DNA from: Trametopsis cervina
Taxonomy: Eukaryota > Basidiomycota > Agaricomycetes > Polyporales > Irpicaceae
NCBI GenBank assembly: GCA_022385755.1
Contig: MU278355.1
Span: forward strand, 190,974-254,973
Direction of reading: 5' to 3'
Length of the DNA: 64,000 bases
Position numbers and translations under genes: made by a program. Positions 11,296 to 23,529 of the stretch are shown here, piece after piece (within the stretch, counting starts at the first letter, position 1; the number at the start of each line of letters is the position of its first letter). The notes beneath the pieces are model-generated. The model made no database searches and had not been told where the DNA came from. It worked only from the letters and a program-made list of their open reading frames with translations.

Positions 11296-12382
11296 ATGCC
11301 GCCAAAGTCATTGCAGAAGAGAGGTGTACCTCCGAGTAAAGGCACGGTCAACAAGACCAGACAGAAGGCCGCACCCAAACAGCCTATAACTACCGCCGAA
11401 CGATTGAAGAGGCTCTTCAACTCACTCTGCGCACAAATCGATGGTGGTCATTTCAGCAATGCAATTAAGACGTGCGATAAGAGTATGTCGTCCGCATGTC
11501 TTTGAAAGACAGCACCTTCTGAGATCATATCGCAGTCCTTCGTCTAGAACCCCAGGACCAGGATGCCTTACAAACAAAACTATTCTTATTGCTGCAGACG
11601 GAGCAGTACGAAGCTGCATTGGCCATTCTTGACGGTGATGACGCGCATGCATTTGAGAAGGCATATTCATTGTACCGCACCAACCACGAATGGGAGGCAA
11701 GAGAGGCATTGGAGACTACAAAGAGGCAGAAGGGTGAGGATGACCGGGGTGTAATACACCTTGAAGCCCAGCTGGTACGGACTCGTTTTGCTCCTTGCTC
11801 CATACGGGATCCGATTGCTAATTCTGCGGGATAGTCTTACCGCGAAGGCTCGTACCAGGCTGCATATGACCTCTACAACCAGCTGCTGGACACATCAGAG
11901 CCCGTACGTGCGCACACTCCACGTTGTCTATAATTACTTGAAATTCTGCCCAGAGTTCTGATGAGCATGCCGATATCCTGACAAACCTTGAGGCTTCCCA
12001 AAAGCATCTAGATTTTATCAACGCCGGTTACCTGCACGCGTTGGATGCTCTGCCAACGGCAGTGGCATCTACATTAGAAACTGTACCTCCCCCACAACCA
12101 TCTACATTCGCAGCTGCCATCACCTCTGCGGCAGTTACGGAACCTGCTCCGGCGAAGAAAGAGAAGAAGCTGCGTGTCAAGAGGCTGCCAAAAGGCATTG
12201 TTCTTGGCAGCACGCCTTTGCCGGACCCGGAGCGATGGGTGAAGAAGAGCGAGCGATCCACGTTTGGCCAAGGTGGCAGGCGTAGAAAGGGTGCGGGTGG
12301 CGGCGCTACTCAGGGCATCGTCGAGACCCTTCCTCCTGCGACCAACACAAAGCCATCTACTAAATCAAAGAAAAAGAAGTAA
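11296..12382 (+). CDS. SRP72: Signal recognition particle subunit SRP72 (short form)
   Basis: Four exons (11296-11482, 11536-11774, 11835-11900, 11954-12382) sum to 921 nt, giving 306 residues in one frame. The N-terminal part holds TPR-like helices (AERLKRLFNSLCAQIDGGHF, NAIKTCDK, TKLFLLLQTEQYEAALAIL, YQAAYDLYNQLLDTS) as in SRP72. The C-terminus has the basic RNA-binding segment with the PDPERW motif, SERSTFGQGGRRRKG and GGATQG, which contacts SRP RNA, and a Lys-rich end. SRP72 with SRP68 targets nascent secretory proteins to the ER. Family members in yeast and animals are roughly 640-670 residues; here the large central TPR block is missing, and the sequence passes from ILTNLEASQKHLDFI to the basic segment within about 75 residues, inside one exon. 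Whether this is normal for the lineage is unknown to me. Confidence 0.8.
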
Positions 12383-13238
12383 GGTGAGACACGGGATGCG
12401 TCTCGTGCTCAACACCTGGCGGACGCCTTGCTTTAATGCTATAGATCTGTGTTGCTGATTAGCCACTGTCTGCGCCTAGATCTACATGCCCTTTGGAACG
12501 TTGCTTTGTACATTGCAATATCCCAGGGCATCTACCAGTCCTTTACCTCGATGAAAACAACGACGTTTTCTCTACTGTCGAGTGAATGGATGATGTGCTC
12601 TCTGCAGATCTTTTTTCGGTAACCGACAGTTTCTCGAAACGTCTCTCCGCTACAGAAGAAGGTCGCAACACCGATATAAGCTCAATTTAACAGGAACCAA
12701 TAGTTGTTGCGCTCGGCGGTCGCTATTTCCGCGCACGCATCGTGCGCAGACTGTTCATTCATTGTGTGCCACTGATGCATTTGATAACGGGCTTTTCAGC
12801 ATCATGACATGGCATGGAAGTCGTTACGTGTAAAGGCCTCCCTGATCACACATGGCTGGACGGCCTTGCACCATTAGCTTTGTCGACGGTGCCTGCAACC
12901 TTTGTTGACAGCTTGGGAGCCTTTCAATGAAGTCCGCGATGCCACTCGTACTCGACACCAGGAATATTCTACTGCCTAGCCTATGCCACATGTTTCAGGG
13001 AGGACTCGATCTCCGGGCAACTTCGTTGATTCATTAAGGCCTCGCCCGCAGTCAGCTGCTGGGCCCCATCCTCTCTCGCCCTTGCCTTATTCCACACACC
13101 CACAGACAAGCATGTCCTCATACCGTGAGTTCAAAGTTCTCTGTTGCTTAAATACGAGTAAAGAGCACGGTTGTTTGGCATCGCCCCTCGACCCTCTCAC
13201 CTCCCTCATCCTCCTGCGAACGCACTGTGCTGATTACA
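12383..13238. other. Intergenic
   Basis: About 850 bp between two plus-strand genes with no recognisable coding or RNA feature. A short candidate first exon for the next gene (ATG at 13112, GTGAGT donor at 13125) lies at its right end. Confidence 0.5.
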
Positions 13239-14861
13239 ATGTCTCACCCTGAAGTTCACGGTGTCGTAGTCCTGGCTCGCAACGGTGACCGTAGCGAGTG
13301 CTACCAGCACCCAGTGACCTACAAGCCCAGCACCACCGAGAGTACCCCGCTCGGTGAAGTGCAGGCTCACAAGCTAGGATCCACCCTCCGCGACATCTAC
13401 TTCAACCCCGAGTCGTCCTCTCAGATTCAGGGTGTCAGCACTGAGATCGTCAACCTCAAGGAGGTTCACGTTCGCGTCAAGGTTGGCGGTGAAGGCGCAT
13501 CTGTCTTCGACTCCGCAACGGCCACTCTCCAAGGCCTCTTCCCTCCCAACCCGAAGAACCAGATCACCCTTGCAAACGAGACCACCATCGTCGCGCCGCT
13601 CAATGGTATGCGGCCTTGATGCTTATCCTTTCTGATCACTCACATCTTCAAAGGCTACCAATACATTCCTGTCGAGACTGTGGAGCCCAGCAACGACCGC
13701 TCACTCGAGAGCTGGACCGACTGCCCTGTGCGTCTTCTTGTGCTACGTGCCGCCACTGGAGCACGCCCTGACACTTCCAACAGTCTTTCCAGAACCACGT
13801 GAAGAAGGTGATGTCCTCGGACAAGTTTAAGAAGGCGGAGAAGGACGCTGCGCCCTTCCTCAACGATGTCCGTGACTTCGTGTTTGGTAGGCCGACCACG
13901 ATGGAGAACATGGTGGGTTTTTGTGCACTACGCAACCTGGCCACTCTATTGATGCGCTTCATACCAGTACAACCTGTGGGACTACATGTCCTCAGAGCTG
14001 GTCCACAATGTGACGTATGCTCACCGCCTTCCCCCCACCTTCATCGAGCAAGCCCGTGGATGGGCCGACATGCGCGAGAGTGCTATCTTCTCTGACGAGA
14101 ACATGAACGGCGTCGGCAACATTGCCAGCCGCACTGCTCTAAGCTCCGTGATCTCGGCTCTGCAACGCGTCGCATTCAACGGAGACCCTCTCCAGTTCAT
14201 GCTTATTGAGTCGACCTACCAGCCTTTCATCTCGCTCTTCCACCAAACCGAGGCCGTCAAGCGCTACCCCGAGTTGGCTGCGATTCGTGAGTTTCATTCC
14301 GATCGCTTTTCTTGACCTGCCATTGAACGATCGCTAGCCGACTATGGTTCTGCCCTCGCTATCGAGCTCCGCCGCGCTCCTCCCCCGGATGCTCGGGAGT
14401 TCTTGAGGTTCAAGTGGAGGAACGGCACCAACGAGGATTTCCGCACCATCCACGTCTTCGGTCACCGTGAGGATATCCCTCTCACCGAGTTCATCTATAG
14501 GCTCGAGGTGAGTTATCAGTTTTGGCTTTGAGCTTATCGCAACTTACACTCTGTACAGGGCTCTCTCATCCACAGCAACAACGAGTGGGCTCGTGCCTGT
14601 GGCATCGGTCTCCACGAGACGTCTTCGTGGCTGACACTCCCCGACTCCGTCAACAACATCACCGCAGGCAACAAGTTCCTCGAGGGCAGCCTGATCTTGG
14701 GCATGATCTTCTTCCTCATGATGTTTACATGGCTCGGCTCCTACCTCTTTAAGGGGTACCGTCGGCGCAGCGCCCTCCGCCTGCGCGGCGAGGAGGCTGG
14801 ACTCGGCGTCACTAACTACGGCTCAGCTAACGAGAAGAACATGGCTCAGCACCGCAATTAA
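13239..14861 (+). CDS. Histidine-acid-phosphatase-fold membrane protein, catalytic His replaced by Asn
   Basis: Six exons (13239-13605, 13654-13727, 13784-13912, 13968-14286, 14338-14507, 14559-14861) sum to 1,362 nt, giving 453 residues. The fold is recognisable from VHGVVVLARNGDR near the N-terminus, GYQYIPVETVEPSNDRSLES, YNLWDYMSSELVHN and FIEQARGWADMRES, typical of fungal acid-phosphatase relatives. The C-terminus has one transmembrane helix (LILGMIFFLMMFTWLGSYLF) and a basic cytosolic tail. In active enzymes the N-terminal motif is RHGxR; here it reads RNGDR, so the phospho-accepting His is Asn, and the late HD dyad is also not obvious (HREDIPLTEF). I infer a pseudo-enzyme or altered activity. 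No signal peptide is seen at the chosen start. An alternative first exon at 13112-13124 joined to 13255 stays in frame and is equally well spliced. Confidence 0.75.
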
Positions 14862-15764
14862 GAGGGGTATCAACATCAGGAATTAAGGGAGCATGTTCAT
14901 GACGCTTTAGTATCCAAGGACCTTATTTCTCTCGCATTCACATTTTGTATACCATTTTCATTTGCATGTTTCACTTCTCCTCAGGGCTCGCAGCATATTT
15001 TTTTCTCCATACTGTATGTACTGGTATTTTCACAATTATAGCGCTCCGACATTTTTCATTTGATCGACTATCTAGGTGTCTTAAGACACTGCATCTTTTG
15101 ACTGAGTCGCCTTCGTTGGAAAACCCAACGTATTGTACTGTAATCTTGAAACCCCGCACATCACTCTCTTTGATCTCTCGGCGTCATCAGTCTGATGCGG
15201 CTGCGGCTGGCCAGCAAAGCAGGCGCCCGTACTGGTTCGGTGGAAGTTGATGGCATCGTAGCAAGACGAACCTGCTTTTGTCCGTTACCGACGACGACGA
15301 ACATCAAAAACACGAATAATGGTTGTCCACCCCCAACGACAGGACTTGTGACATTCGACCGACCCTTCTGTCTGTGCCTTACTGGTCAACGCCGAAAAAC
15401 AAAAGTGACTTTGTTCAGCTTATAGAGCCGCTAAGGCCGTTCTTGTTTTGTCCTTGACGACATCCTTACTCGCGCTTCCTCTTATTCTGGTGTGGCGTTA
15501 CATGGATGAGAATAATAGAATCAAAGTGGTTATATACCCCAGCAGCTGCGTGAGATAGACTGCAGGTCCCGGCGAGCCGAACCGTTCCTAGACTTCTGCA
15601 TACGCTTCTCCTTTCCCTTCACTCTCTTTCAAGGTTCGCTGTGCGAACCTCTCACTTTTCACTGCAAGACCACACGCATACCATCTATTCCAACCTTTTC
15701 TTTCATTGTGAGTATTCGTTGGTGCACTCTTGTCTTCCTCCATCCTAACCTCTCGTGTGTGCAG
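14862..15764. other. Intergenic, with a 5' UTR-type intron at its right end
   Basis: No supported gene. At 15708-15764 there is a good intron (GTGAGT donor, CTAAC branch point, GTGCAG acceptor) whose acceptor is followed immediately by an ATG, which is the only reason to consider the next small frame. Confidence 0.45.
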
Positions 15765-15995
15765 ATGCATGCCACCCAGACCAACGTTGCCTCCGCTGCA
15801 GCCAACACGCGCTGCATCTGCAAGTCTCTTCCGGCTCGAATGTCCCAAATCCCCGCCACGTCATGCATGCACATTGTCCTGAGCAACGTAGATGGATCAA
15901 TGCTCGTAGACAAGATCGACTGCGGTAACGCTGCGTGTCGCACGTCAGCTTGCTACCAGTCCTCAAGTCATTGGATGACTGGCCTCGAGCAGTGA
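15765..15995 (+). CDS. Candidate small cysteine-containing protein
   Basis: A 76-codon frame starts with the ATG directly after the acceptor of a well-formed intron (15708-15764), so a spliced transcript with an untranslated first exon is plausible. The product (MHATQTNVASAAANTRCICK at the start, ending SSHWMTGLEQ) has six cysteines and no signal peptide or known domain. Nothing else supports translation, and the frame could be chance. Confidence 0.25.
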   Translation: MHATQTNVASAAANTRCICKSLPARMSQIPATSCMHIVLSNVDGSMLVDKIDCGNAACRTSACYQSSSHWMTGLEQ

Positions 15996-17009
15996 GTGTT
16001 GGCGGTTGAATATCCGAATATATGCTGATAGAATGGCACCGTGAACAGAACTATCGCAGCCATGACGCTCCGGGGATGAATGGGCGACGTCCGTGTGTCA
16101 CCATCTGAGCTACAGCATGAACGGAAACGCATACCAAACTATTCTGCGCGAACTTCATACTTCAACGCTGCACGCTCATTGTCACGATAGACCATATCTT
16201 TCGTATAATTCGGCCTCGACCTCAATGTACCAATAGACTTACCACAGCATATGTAACATACGCACGTATTCCGCATCTTCGCCACATCATAACACCTATA
16301 TATGAAGCGTCTCAAGGTCACAGTTGGCGTCGAACTGGGACTAGGAATTGGGACTGCCTCGTTGGACGTTGAGACTTAGTTTTCTTCTATCACAACTGGC
16401 AAATAAAAACGTCAGTATGCACTGCAACAGTTGTCTCCACGCATAGAAGGCCCGTGAAGCATACTTGCATTTATTGTCCGGCCGCACTGGATAAGGATTG
16501 TCAGATTCATATACACCAGTTTTCGCTCCGAGGCCGACTAAAAGATCTCTGCTGATGGTACACAAGCACTGACACGGGTATGTGATTGTCAGATAGGTAG
16601 TCGCGAGAGCTGGAATACAGTAGAGCCCATCAATCCAAGGACCGTCGCGGTAAACCTTGCTTGACAGGCGCTAGACATGACATGGGGACAAACAACGACC
16701 AATTAGGAAACTGTTATGAAGGTGTTGTTCTGCGCGCTTATTACGGCGTTCTAATCTCTGCCATCTACCAGCACGCTACCATGCAAGCGAACCACACTCA
16801 AGCGAACCAAACGTGCCCGAGCGTTCTCAAAAGTTTATCTGACACAGGTCATCAAGATGAAAGTACTTTACAAAGGGAGAGCCTCATGGCCTCCTCAACT
16901 ATTTCTTTTCCTTCTCTGCATCCTTTGCTCTTTACTCACCTATACGATCCTCCCAACAATTTTTATCCCCATTAAAGGCTTTTTCTTGTATACTCTTTGG
17001 GTAATCAGG
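15996..17009. other. Intergenic, pyrimidine-rich near the next start
   Basis: No gene recognised. From about 16885 to 17005 the plus strand is rich in C and T, as fungal core promoters and leaders often are. The frame of the next gene stays open back to an ATG at 16857, which would add 51 mostly hydrophobic residues. Confidence 0.45.
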
Positions 17010-18292
17010 ATGTCTGCATTTGACATCGCCAGTCTCGTAGTCTCCATCTTGGGCACCCTTCTTCTGCTAGATAATCTCCGGGAATTTATTATCAGCTGTC
17101 TCCCGTCTACGCGGCTCAAAGAGCTCGAAGGCCTCCTCCACGAGACGAATTTTTACCTGGAAGATGCTTTCAACGAGAAACTCGCCCTCTCACCATCATT
17201 TCTCAGAAACATAGAGAACCGGCTTCGGAGGTGCGTCGGGTAGCATGATGGCGGATCACTCGCGTCTGATATTTTTGCAGCGCTCAGTACGCATACGAGC
17301 ACGTACGCACACAGGTACACTGTGCGACTGATTATACGAAGCAGCTCAAGGCCATGAGCAAGGGCTTGTACACCTCCATCTCCTCTGTCGTCAGTGAGGT
17401 CCAAGACATCCGCGCGCAAGTCCTGGTGCGTGTCGTCCAATCGATCGCAGTGTCCGCGCTTATGTATCGGTCCCTAGATGACGAACGAACTGGAGCGAAC
17501 GAAGGCTGAAAGGAAGGCGCGAACGGCCAGGCCTTCGGCCTTCGGACCTGCGAGCTTCCTACCATTTGATGATATCCCTGCGATCGGTCCGACGCCTCTG
17601 CACTCAGACAAACCTGCCTCCCCGCACGCCGGCCATCCAGGTGAATTCTTCTAGAGTCACTCAGCCATATACATATGCTGAAACGCACTTGGACGATGCA
17701 GTCAGTCTCGCAGATCTACCTGTGAAACCTCTGGAATTGGCGCCGGTAGCATCCGGCTTTGGCGCGAGTGTAGAAGGGATGTCGCGGCGTGGGTACACTC
17801 ATTTGTTTATCTATGTAGCGTTTCTCACCTCCTATTACAGCGTCCGCAGCTTTCATCCCGAAGAAACTCGTTTTCGCTCGTTCCCGCGACTGTCGCGTGC
17901 GGATTACCGCATCCCGAGCCAAGACAGCCTCCCACCCCCCTCCTATTTCCTCGATGGACAAACAGACCCTGATCGCCACTGGGTCACATAGTGCTATGAA
18001 GGCAACCAAGTCAGAAACTGATACAACGTGTGAGAATCAAGAAAAACCCGGCAAACCTCTTAGTCAAAGCGACATTGATCTTTTGGCCAGCGTAGTCCAG
18101 AGGCTGCGTGACAACGTAACTGTCTTGCTGGCGGTGATGGAACTGCAGCAGCACATGAAGTCCCGTGCGACCGCTAGAGCTAACGGAGCGGCTCACTTGA
18201 TTCAAGAGCATCATGTAGTCCATCAAGTTCAAGATCTGTTTTCGAAGTCTCAACACCTTTCCGACAATTCCGACACCGCTGTCAAGAAGTGA
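17010..18292 (+). CDS. Membrane-anchored coiled-coil protein, unknown function
   Basis: Exons 17010-17230, 17281-17425, 17478-17640 and 17841-18292 sum to 981 nt and give 326 residues. The N-terminus carries one hydrophobic helix (FDIASLVVSILGTLLLLDNL). Helical, coiled-coil-like stretches follow (LKELEGLLHETNFYLEDAF, YTKQLKAMSKGLYTSISSV), then a Pro/Ser-rich linker, and a C-terminal charged helix (LASVVQRLRDNVTVLLAVM, AHLIQEHHVVHQVQDLF). I do not recognise a family. The 200-nt third intron is long for this region and contains an open stretch (LADLPVKPLELAPVASGFG) that may be an alternative exon in another frame. An upstream in-frame ATG at 16857 is possible; I chose 17010 because the sequence before it looks like a pyrimidine-rich leader. 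Confidence 0.5.
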
Positions 18293-19881
18293 AGCGCCGC
18301 TTTGTAGCGGTCCTTACCGCAGATGCTCTTCAACAGAGCAAGTCAATATCTAGCACAATGAATGTGTTCAACCACATCTGGTTGCGGTCTCTGCTCTCTC
18401 TTGTGTCCCCTCTTCCTTCTTTTGGATCATGTCCGCCTTCTTGCACAGGATCATCATGTAGCCTTTGTATACTGCCTTTCACTGGGGATAAACTATCACG
18501 ACGCTCTTTAACGACACTCCCTCACGACGCTCCTTACATCAAAACACAAAAAGTCCATAGCTAGTTACCGCGTTACGTTCTCGATACGCTTGACAATCTA
18601 TCTGGCTTTGCTGCATACCGTGGGAACGTAAGGACATGGAGGCGTTGTTACTATGTCGCGGTATCCACCGTTTGCTACCAACCGCCACCATCTGCAAGAG
18701 ATTTTATACTATACTATACCGACCTGGCATGAGGGCAGTCTGGACAAAGAATTACTGTAGGCTTGAGCGGTACAATGCGCTCACTCTCGAGGCGGTGCTG
18801 CCCCGGAGTCCAGCAGGATAATCATTGACACCCAAGACCACTCCCTCACCGCAACCAAAGTTCTACTGCCTCAAATCGGTCTTTTTCTGCTCAATGTTCT
18901 CTCGTAACTTTGTACGTGCTATAACTTCTGTAAGTACAATACATTGCGTGCCTGTACCTTGCTAACAACCGCGGCACATACACCCGCTTGCCCCCGCACA
19001 ATCTTTGTATCTCCCTCTATGTCTCAGGGACACTTACGCTCTTGCACTCGGCCTTCATCGTCAGACTCGAAGATATACACTCGTTGTGTATCCGCTTTAG
19101 GACAACATCAGACAAACGCCGCCACAGCCGCATCACGCACAAAGCTGCTATGCTGGGGTTGCCACCAGTGGCTGCTACGCCATCATCTTCGACGAACTTT
19201 GTTGCTTAAAGGGTCTTAAACGATTGTCACATTTCAACCGCCGCCAGCTTTCCCTGTAGACGCGGAGTTGGTCGCACTCAGTCGCGGATTACAAAATGGC
19301 GGAGCTGTGACTAGGACCGGGACTATCTCGAGCCAGACGTTGATGTGATACGGTTGGGCCTTTTGGTGGGGGACGCAAGACGAAAACCACGATCGTGCGT
19401 GTGGGGTTGTGTGCGCGTTCGCAGATGAATCGCGCATGCATAGCGAGTGGCCTTGCGTGTGTGAGAGCAGCGGGCGGGCTTACTAAATACTCGTGAGTGA
19501 TTGAGCGTTTACATTCTATCATCAGGTGAAAAGCACTCAATCACAGGCGTACTGCGGACAGCACGATGGTGGGTGCTGAATACTGACAGCGGCGCGTCGC
19601 GGAATATGATCGACCCTCTCCCTCAGGGTTGCCTCGGTAGAGCCAGCCCACCCAAATCCCAGAAGGCTGGTATCGTCGGTCCTCTGAGGCACAATATCAG
19701 AGATATCCAGACCAGAGCATATCTATGATACGTAGCGGCCCCATGGCCAGCTATCAATGCGGAGGCGCTACAAACTTGCGGTCACTTCAAAAAATACCGC
19801 GAAGAATTCCTTGTGAAAAGATTTGCTCCAGCTTGGACTTGCGTACGTAACAGTAGGATGAGCTGAAGGGCCATGCGACTA
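18293..19881. other. Gene-poor stretch
   Basis: About 1.6 kb between the 3' ends of a plus-strand and a minus-strand gene. Only short frames without domain character occur on either strand. No transposon motif was seen. Confidence 0.5.
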
Positions 19882-22423
19882 TTATGCGCCCGCATGTAAT
19901 ACACCAGTGGTAGTCAATGGCATAGCACCGCTTTCGTCATCTGGTCGACCTGTAACATACCACGCCCTCTCCCCCACTCGCATCCCGTCTTGCGCTGCTG
20001 TCGACCCATTGCCTAACCAGTGGAAGCGGTTTCCCGTCGGGTTGGTGGCCAGGTACGCATATTCAAAGTCCTCGAATCGTGGCTGTTCAAGTGCCCGCAT
20101 CAAGTGCACAGTTGATCCAGGCCACAGGGCTGTAATTTTGCCGTCGACTTGACCTCTCTTGTACCAAGATCGACACTATCCGCCCACAGGTCAGGTTTAG
20201 AGCCACCTCAATGTAAAGCTTCACGTACCCCGTGAGCGAAAGCGGTCTTTGGGAAGTAGGACTCCACATAAGCCTGAAAGTCATCCACAGCTTCCTTACG
20301 GACGACCATGGACTTTATCCCCTGCTTCTGCATCTTGCTGACGCATTTCGTCACCCACTGCGCCTGCCTCTCAATGGGCATAACGATTGACCCGGTAGCG
20401 AAAGCGGAGTTAGGCCCCGCCAGCTGGAACCTACATGGAGGTGAGCCGATGATATGCTTCTGGTTAAAGCAACGTACCAGTTTGGAAACTTCTCTTGACA
20501 GAGGCCCATGTATGTTTGTGGGATGTCGCTCCAGGCGTCCTGCAGGTTTATGCTTTCAGACCCAATGATCGGGAAACGTGGCACGGAAGTCGTGACAAAT
20601 CCGGTGGCTGTCACCACGACATCGTAATCTCTTCGCACACCGTCTGTGGTCTCCAGACCAGTTTCAGTAAAGCCCTTTATCTCGGAGGTGACGACAGTAA
20701 TCTAAGAGAGATTAACACTTGGGTATGACGGATTGAACGACTCGCACTCACATTGTCTTTGAGCTGTTGCGCGACATGAACATAAGCATCCGTCACGTCT
20801 GAGGATAGTGTGGCTCACCAAAGCTGTCAGATATTGTACGTTGGGAGTGAGTCGGCGACATGAAGGCGGGTAATCCGGCTGGTTGCGACGGCCTGGTGAG
20901 TGTTTCGCTCCAACGCCGTAGATATCACTTACCACCAGAATATCAGCAAGCTCTGGCTTCGGAGAGAGCATCTGTCGCATTTGCTTCGTGTACATCTGAC
21001 GCGCAAACCCATTCACAGGCGAGGCCGCCAGCGTCACGAGATGAGAACCGTTTAATAAGTCATCTAGCTCGCGACGATGTTCGATAAGCTTCTCCGGATG
21101 CTCGCGGAAGTTGCGCTTCTCTTCCTCAGTGTAAATATCTGAAGATCGTCCTGGTTAGCATATATGACTCTTGTCACTACTGAAACATCTTGACGAACGA
21201 TTGCCGGTGTTGCCATCTGAATACCTCTCAAGTACAGTCCTTGCCGATCCTGGTCCAATCCAGGTTCCACCTCGGACGTAGTTATCAATGTGGTTCGCGT
21301 GAGGCAGTAATGCTGGAACTACTTGAAGTGCACTCTAACCCAGACCGTCAGCATGCGCGACAGAGCAGGTAGTCATGTTACGCACGGAACCCTGCAAAGT
21401 GTGTCAGTGACGTGACCATACTCAAACCCTCAAACTCACATAGCCTATCACAGCCACGTTCCGATTGTTCCAGGCTGGCCCTTCGGGCTCTAAGTACCAA
21501 TCGGCGGTATGTATGCTTCAGCCAGTCAGCATTGCTGGTAAGATTGAAAGCACCAACAGACTCACATCTTGCCTTTATATAAGTCCATGCCTTCAATGTT
21601 CGGCCATTCCCAGTGATTCAAGACACCGGTACAGGATATGACAACATCCGCGTTGTCCGTGAACTCCGCGTCATTATTTGCATCTTGGACGTTGAGATGC
21701 CATTTCCCGTCTTGCTCGTTCCACTCCGCACGGGTGAGTCTGTGGTTGAACTGAGAATTGGATTAGGAAGGCGTCGTGAATATTGTTTCAGATAATTTCT
21801 ACAGTACCTTCGTAATCGCCCTCAGCTCGAACTTTTCAGCGACGCCCTTGACGTATTCCCCTATCTCGTGCCCTGAGGCGTAGAACTCGCTCCAATCGGG
21901 CTGTTTAGTAGGATATGTATCAGTGTATAGCTCATGTACGATGATAGAATTACGCACGTTAGGAGCGAACGTGAAGACATACGAGTGTGCGGGTCTACAA
22001 GCAGCCACGAGATTGTAAGTGAATATTCACAAGACAAGGACGCTCAGGCTTACACATCGCATGCAACGCCAGGGTACTTGTTCTCTAGCCTTTATGTCAC
22101 TCAGCTTTAGACCCGGGTATCACGATGAGAAAAGGCGTCGCGTACCAAGTACCTCCAAAATCGTGGTTCTTCTCGTAGATAGTGACGTCAATGTTCTGGA
22201 TTTGTTTGCGGAGGTAGTACGCGCAGGCAATACCAGACATGCCCCCTCCGACTGAAGTAGAGGAGGTAGTCAGCGATGAGGATGGGTGAACTGAGAGTGG
22301 AAACATACTGAGGGCTACACGCATTGTTCGAGCGTAGTCAATTGGCTCTTGCGGAAGGGAGAACTTGACACTATCATGGTAGATCGACTCCGCCACATTC
22401 GAGCGAGAGTTTCTTGAGGTCAT
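19882..22423 (-). CDS. FAD-dependent monooxygenase, Baeyer-Villiger type
   Basis: The ATG at 22423 (MTSRNSRSNVAESIYHDSV) precedes an FAD-binding Rossmann motif VGGGMSGIACAYYLRKQ with the acidic strand end TIYEKNHDFGGTW. Then come AHSYVFTFAPNV, WSEFYASGHEIGEYVKGVAE and TGVLNHWEWPNIEGMDLYKG. Spliced across the intron it reads YKGKIIHTADWY, a form of the FxGxxxHxxxW fingerprint shared by Baeyer-Villiger and related flavin monooxygenases. A second nucleotide-binding motif for NADPH follows (VAVIGYGSSALQVVPALL). Late exons include TEEEKRNFREHPEKLIEHR, VVVTATGFVTTSVPRFPI and QWVTKCVSKMQKQGI. These enzymes use NADPH and O2 to oxidise ketones to esters or act on secondary metabolites; the substrate is unknown. 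About ten exons; one junction near 21200 needs a GTTCGT donor. It is divergent from an MFS transporter 1.1 kb away. Confidence 0.8.
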
Positions 22424-23529
22424 GGCCGCTGTTATTACAATCTCTGTATGCAACAGTGGGGTTGTTGGGGCTCACCAATACTTCATGAAGACCTTATATC
22501 GACCACAAAATGCTGCATCTGGTGTCCTGAACAGCGGACTGATCGCTAGATATGTTGAGAACAATCCCGTGAGACTGATGAGATTGCATATAAACTGATC
22601 ACTACTCACCGCGAGAAGGATCTCATGAGGATGCATCCCCAAGACGTGCCCGCAAAACGCGCGTGACCAAGGCCCTGGATATGTCTTCTGATGTGCCTGT
22701 AGCTACAGTACCCTGCGCCAAGAACCGACGCCTCTCGGGAACGTGACTTCACCGCCAGCCATTGAGATAGTAGATCAATCAACATCTCAATCAATAACTT
22801 ATATGTATTCTTCGCTGCATTAATGGCAGGGCGTTGATGTTTCAAGATCTAGCCGAACACCGCCCTATGTCGAGGGGCACCGGTCAGCGTCGTTCGAAGT
22901 CGAACCAGAACAAACTTGCCTATGGTATGATGTTCCGACACTCTGACCGGCGGTGTTATACATGATCGCAGCCTACCCAGGACAACAGATGCATATGCAG
23001 TCGTTTTTACGTGAAAGCATCCACGGCGACTCGGTTTTGTATGACGTTCGAACTCAAGCACTTGCCACCTTCGATTTAGCAGGCGCGGACTTCCAGCTGT
23101 TGGTGATCCGACGCAACGGCAGACTCGGCACAGGCCTGCGCTCACCCGGTACAATTATAATCAAACTCAGCACTGCTACACAAACGCAACGGTTCCGCAA
23201 ACCCCTCCAAAATCCAAACCCGCTCACCGGATCTATGGCACCTTGCGCGAGCTTTGGTTACGGGAGCTCTTCTGTGATCATCATCGGAGAGCCGCAGCCC
23301 CGGTTTCTGAGGCGGGAGTCTCGCTCGATCATGATTCGAATGACCTTCCTACTCAACGTTCAGTAATCTGTCAGCATTCCATCTGAAATACAGGCCGCAA
23401 CATGCCCTGCAGCTCCTCATCGCATTTTGTAAGTAAAAAGTCTGGCAGCTGAATAGCTGTCGAAGTTGTCTGCTTCGCCACTCAACTCCCAGTCACATTC
23501 CCCCCATTCCCTCTCTCTGCCTGCAAGTC
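22424..23529. other. Divergent promoter region between monooxygenase and transporter
   Basis: About 1.1 kb shared by two divergently transcribed genes. A plus frame at 22953-23366 is open but shows no family character and has no good start context. I could not identify a specific transcription-factor site with confidence. Confidence 0.45.

Noticed and set aside
22953..23366. 137-codon plus frame in the monooxygenase/MFS spacer
   Set aside because: No recognisable motif, starts at a non-ATG codon in context, and lies in a likely promoter.
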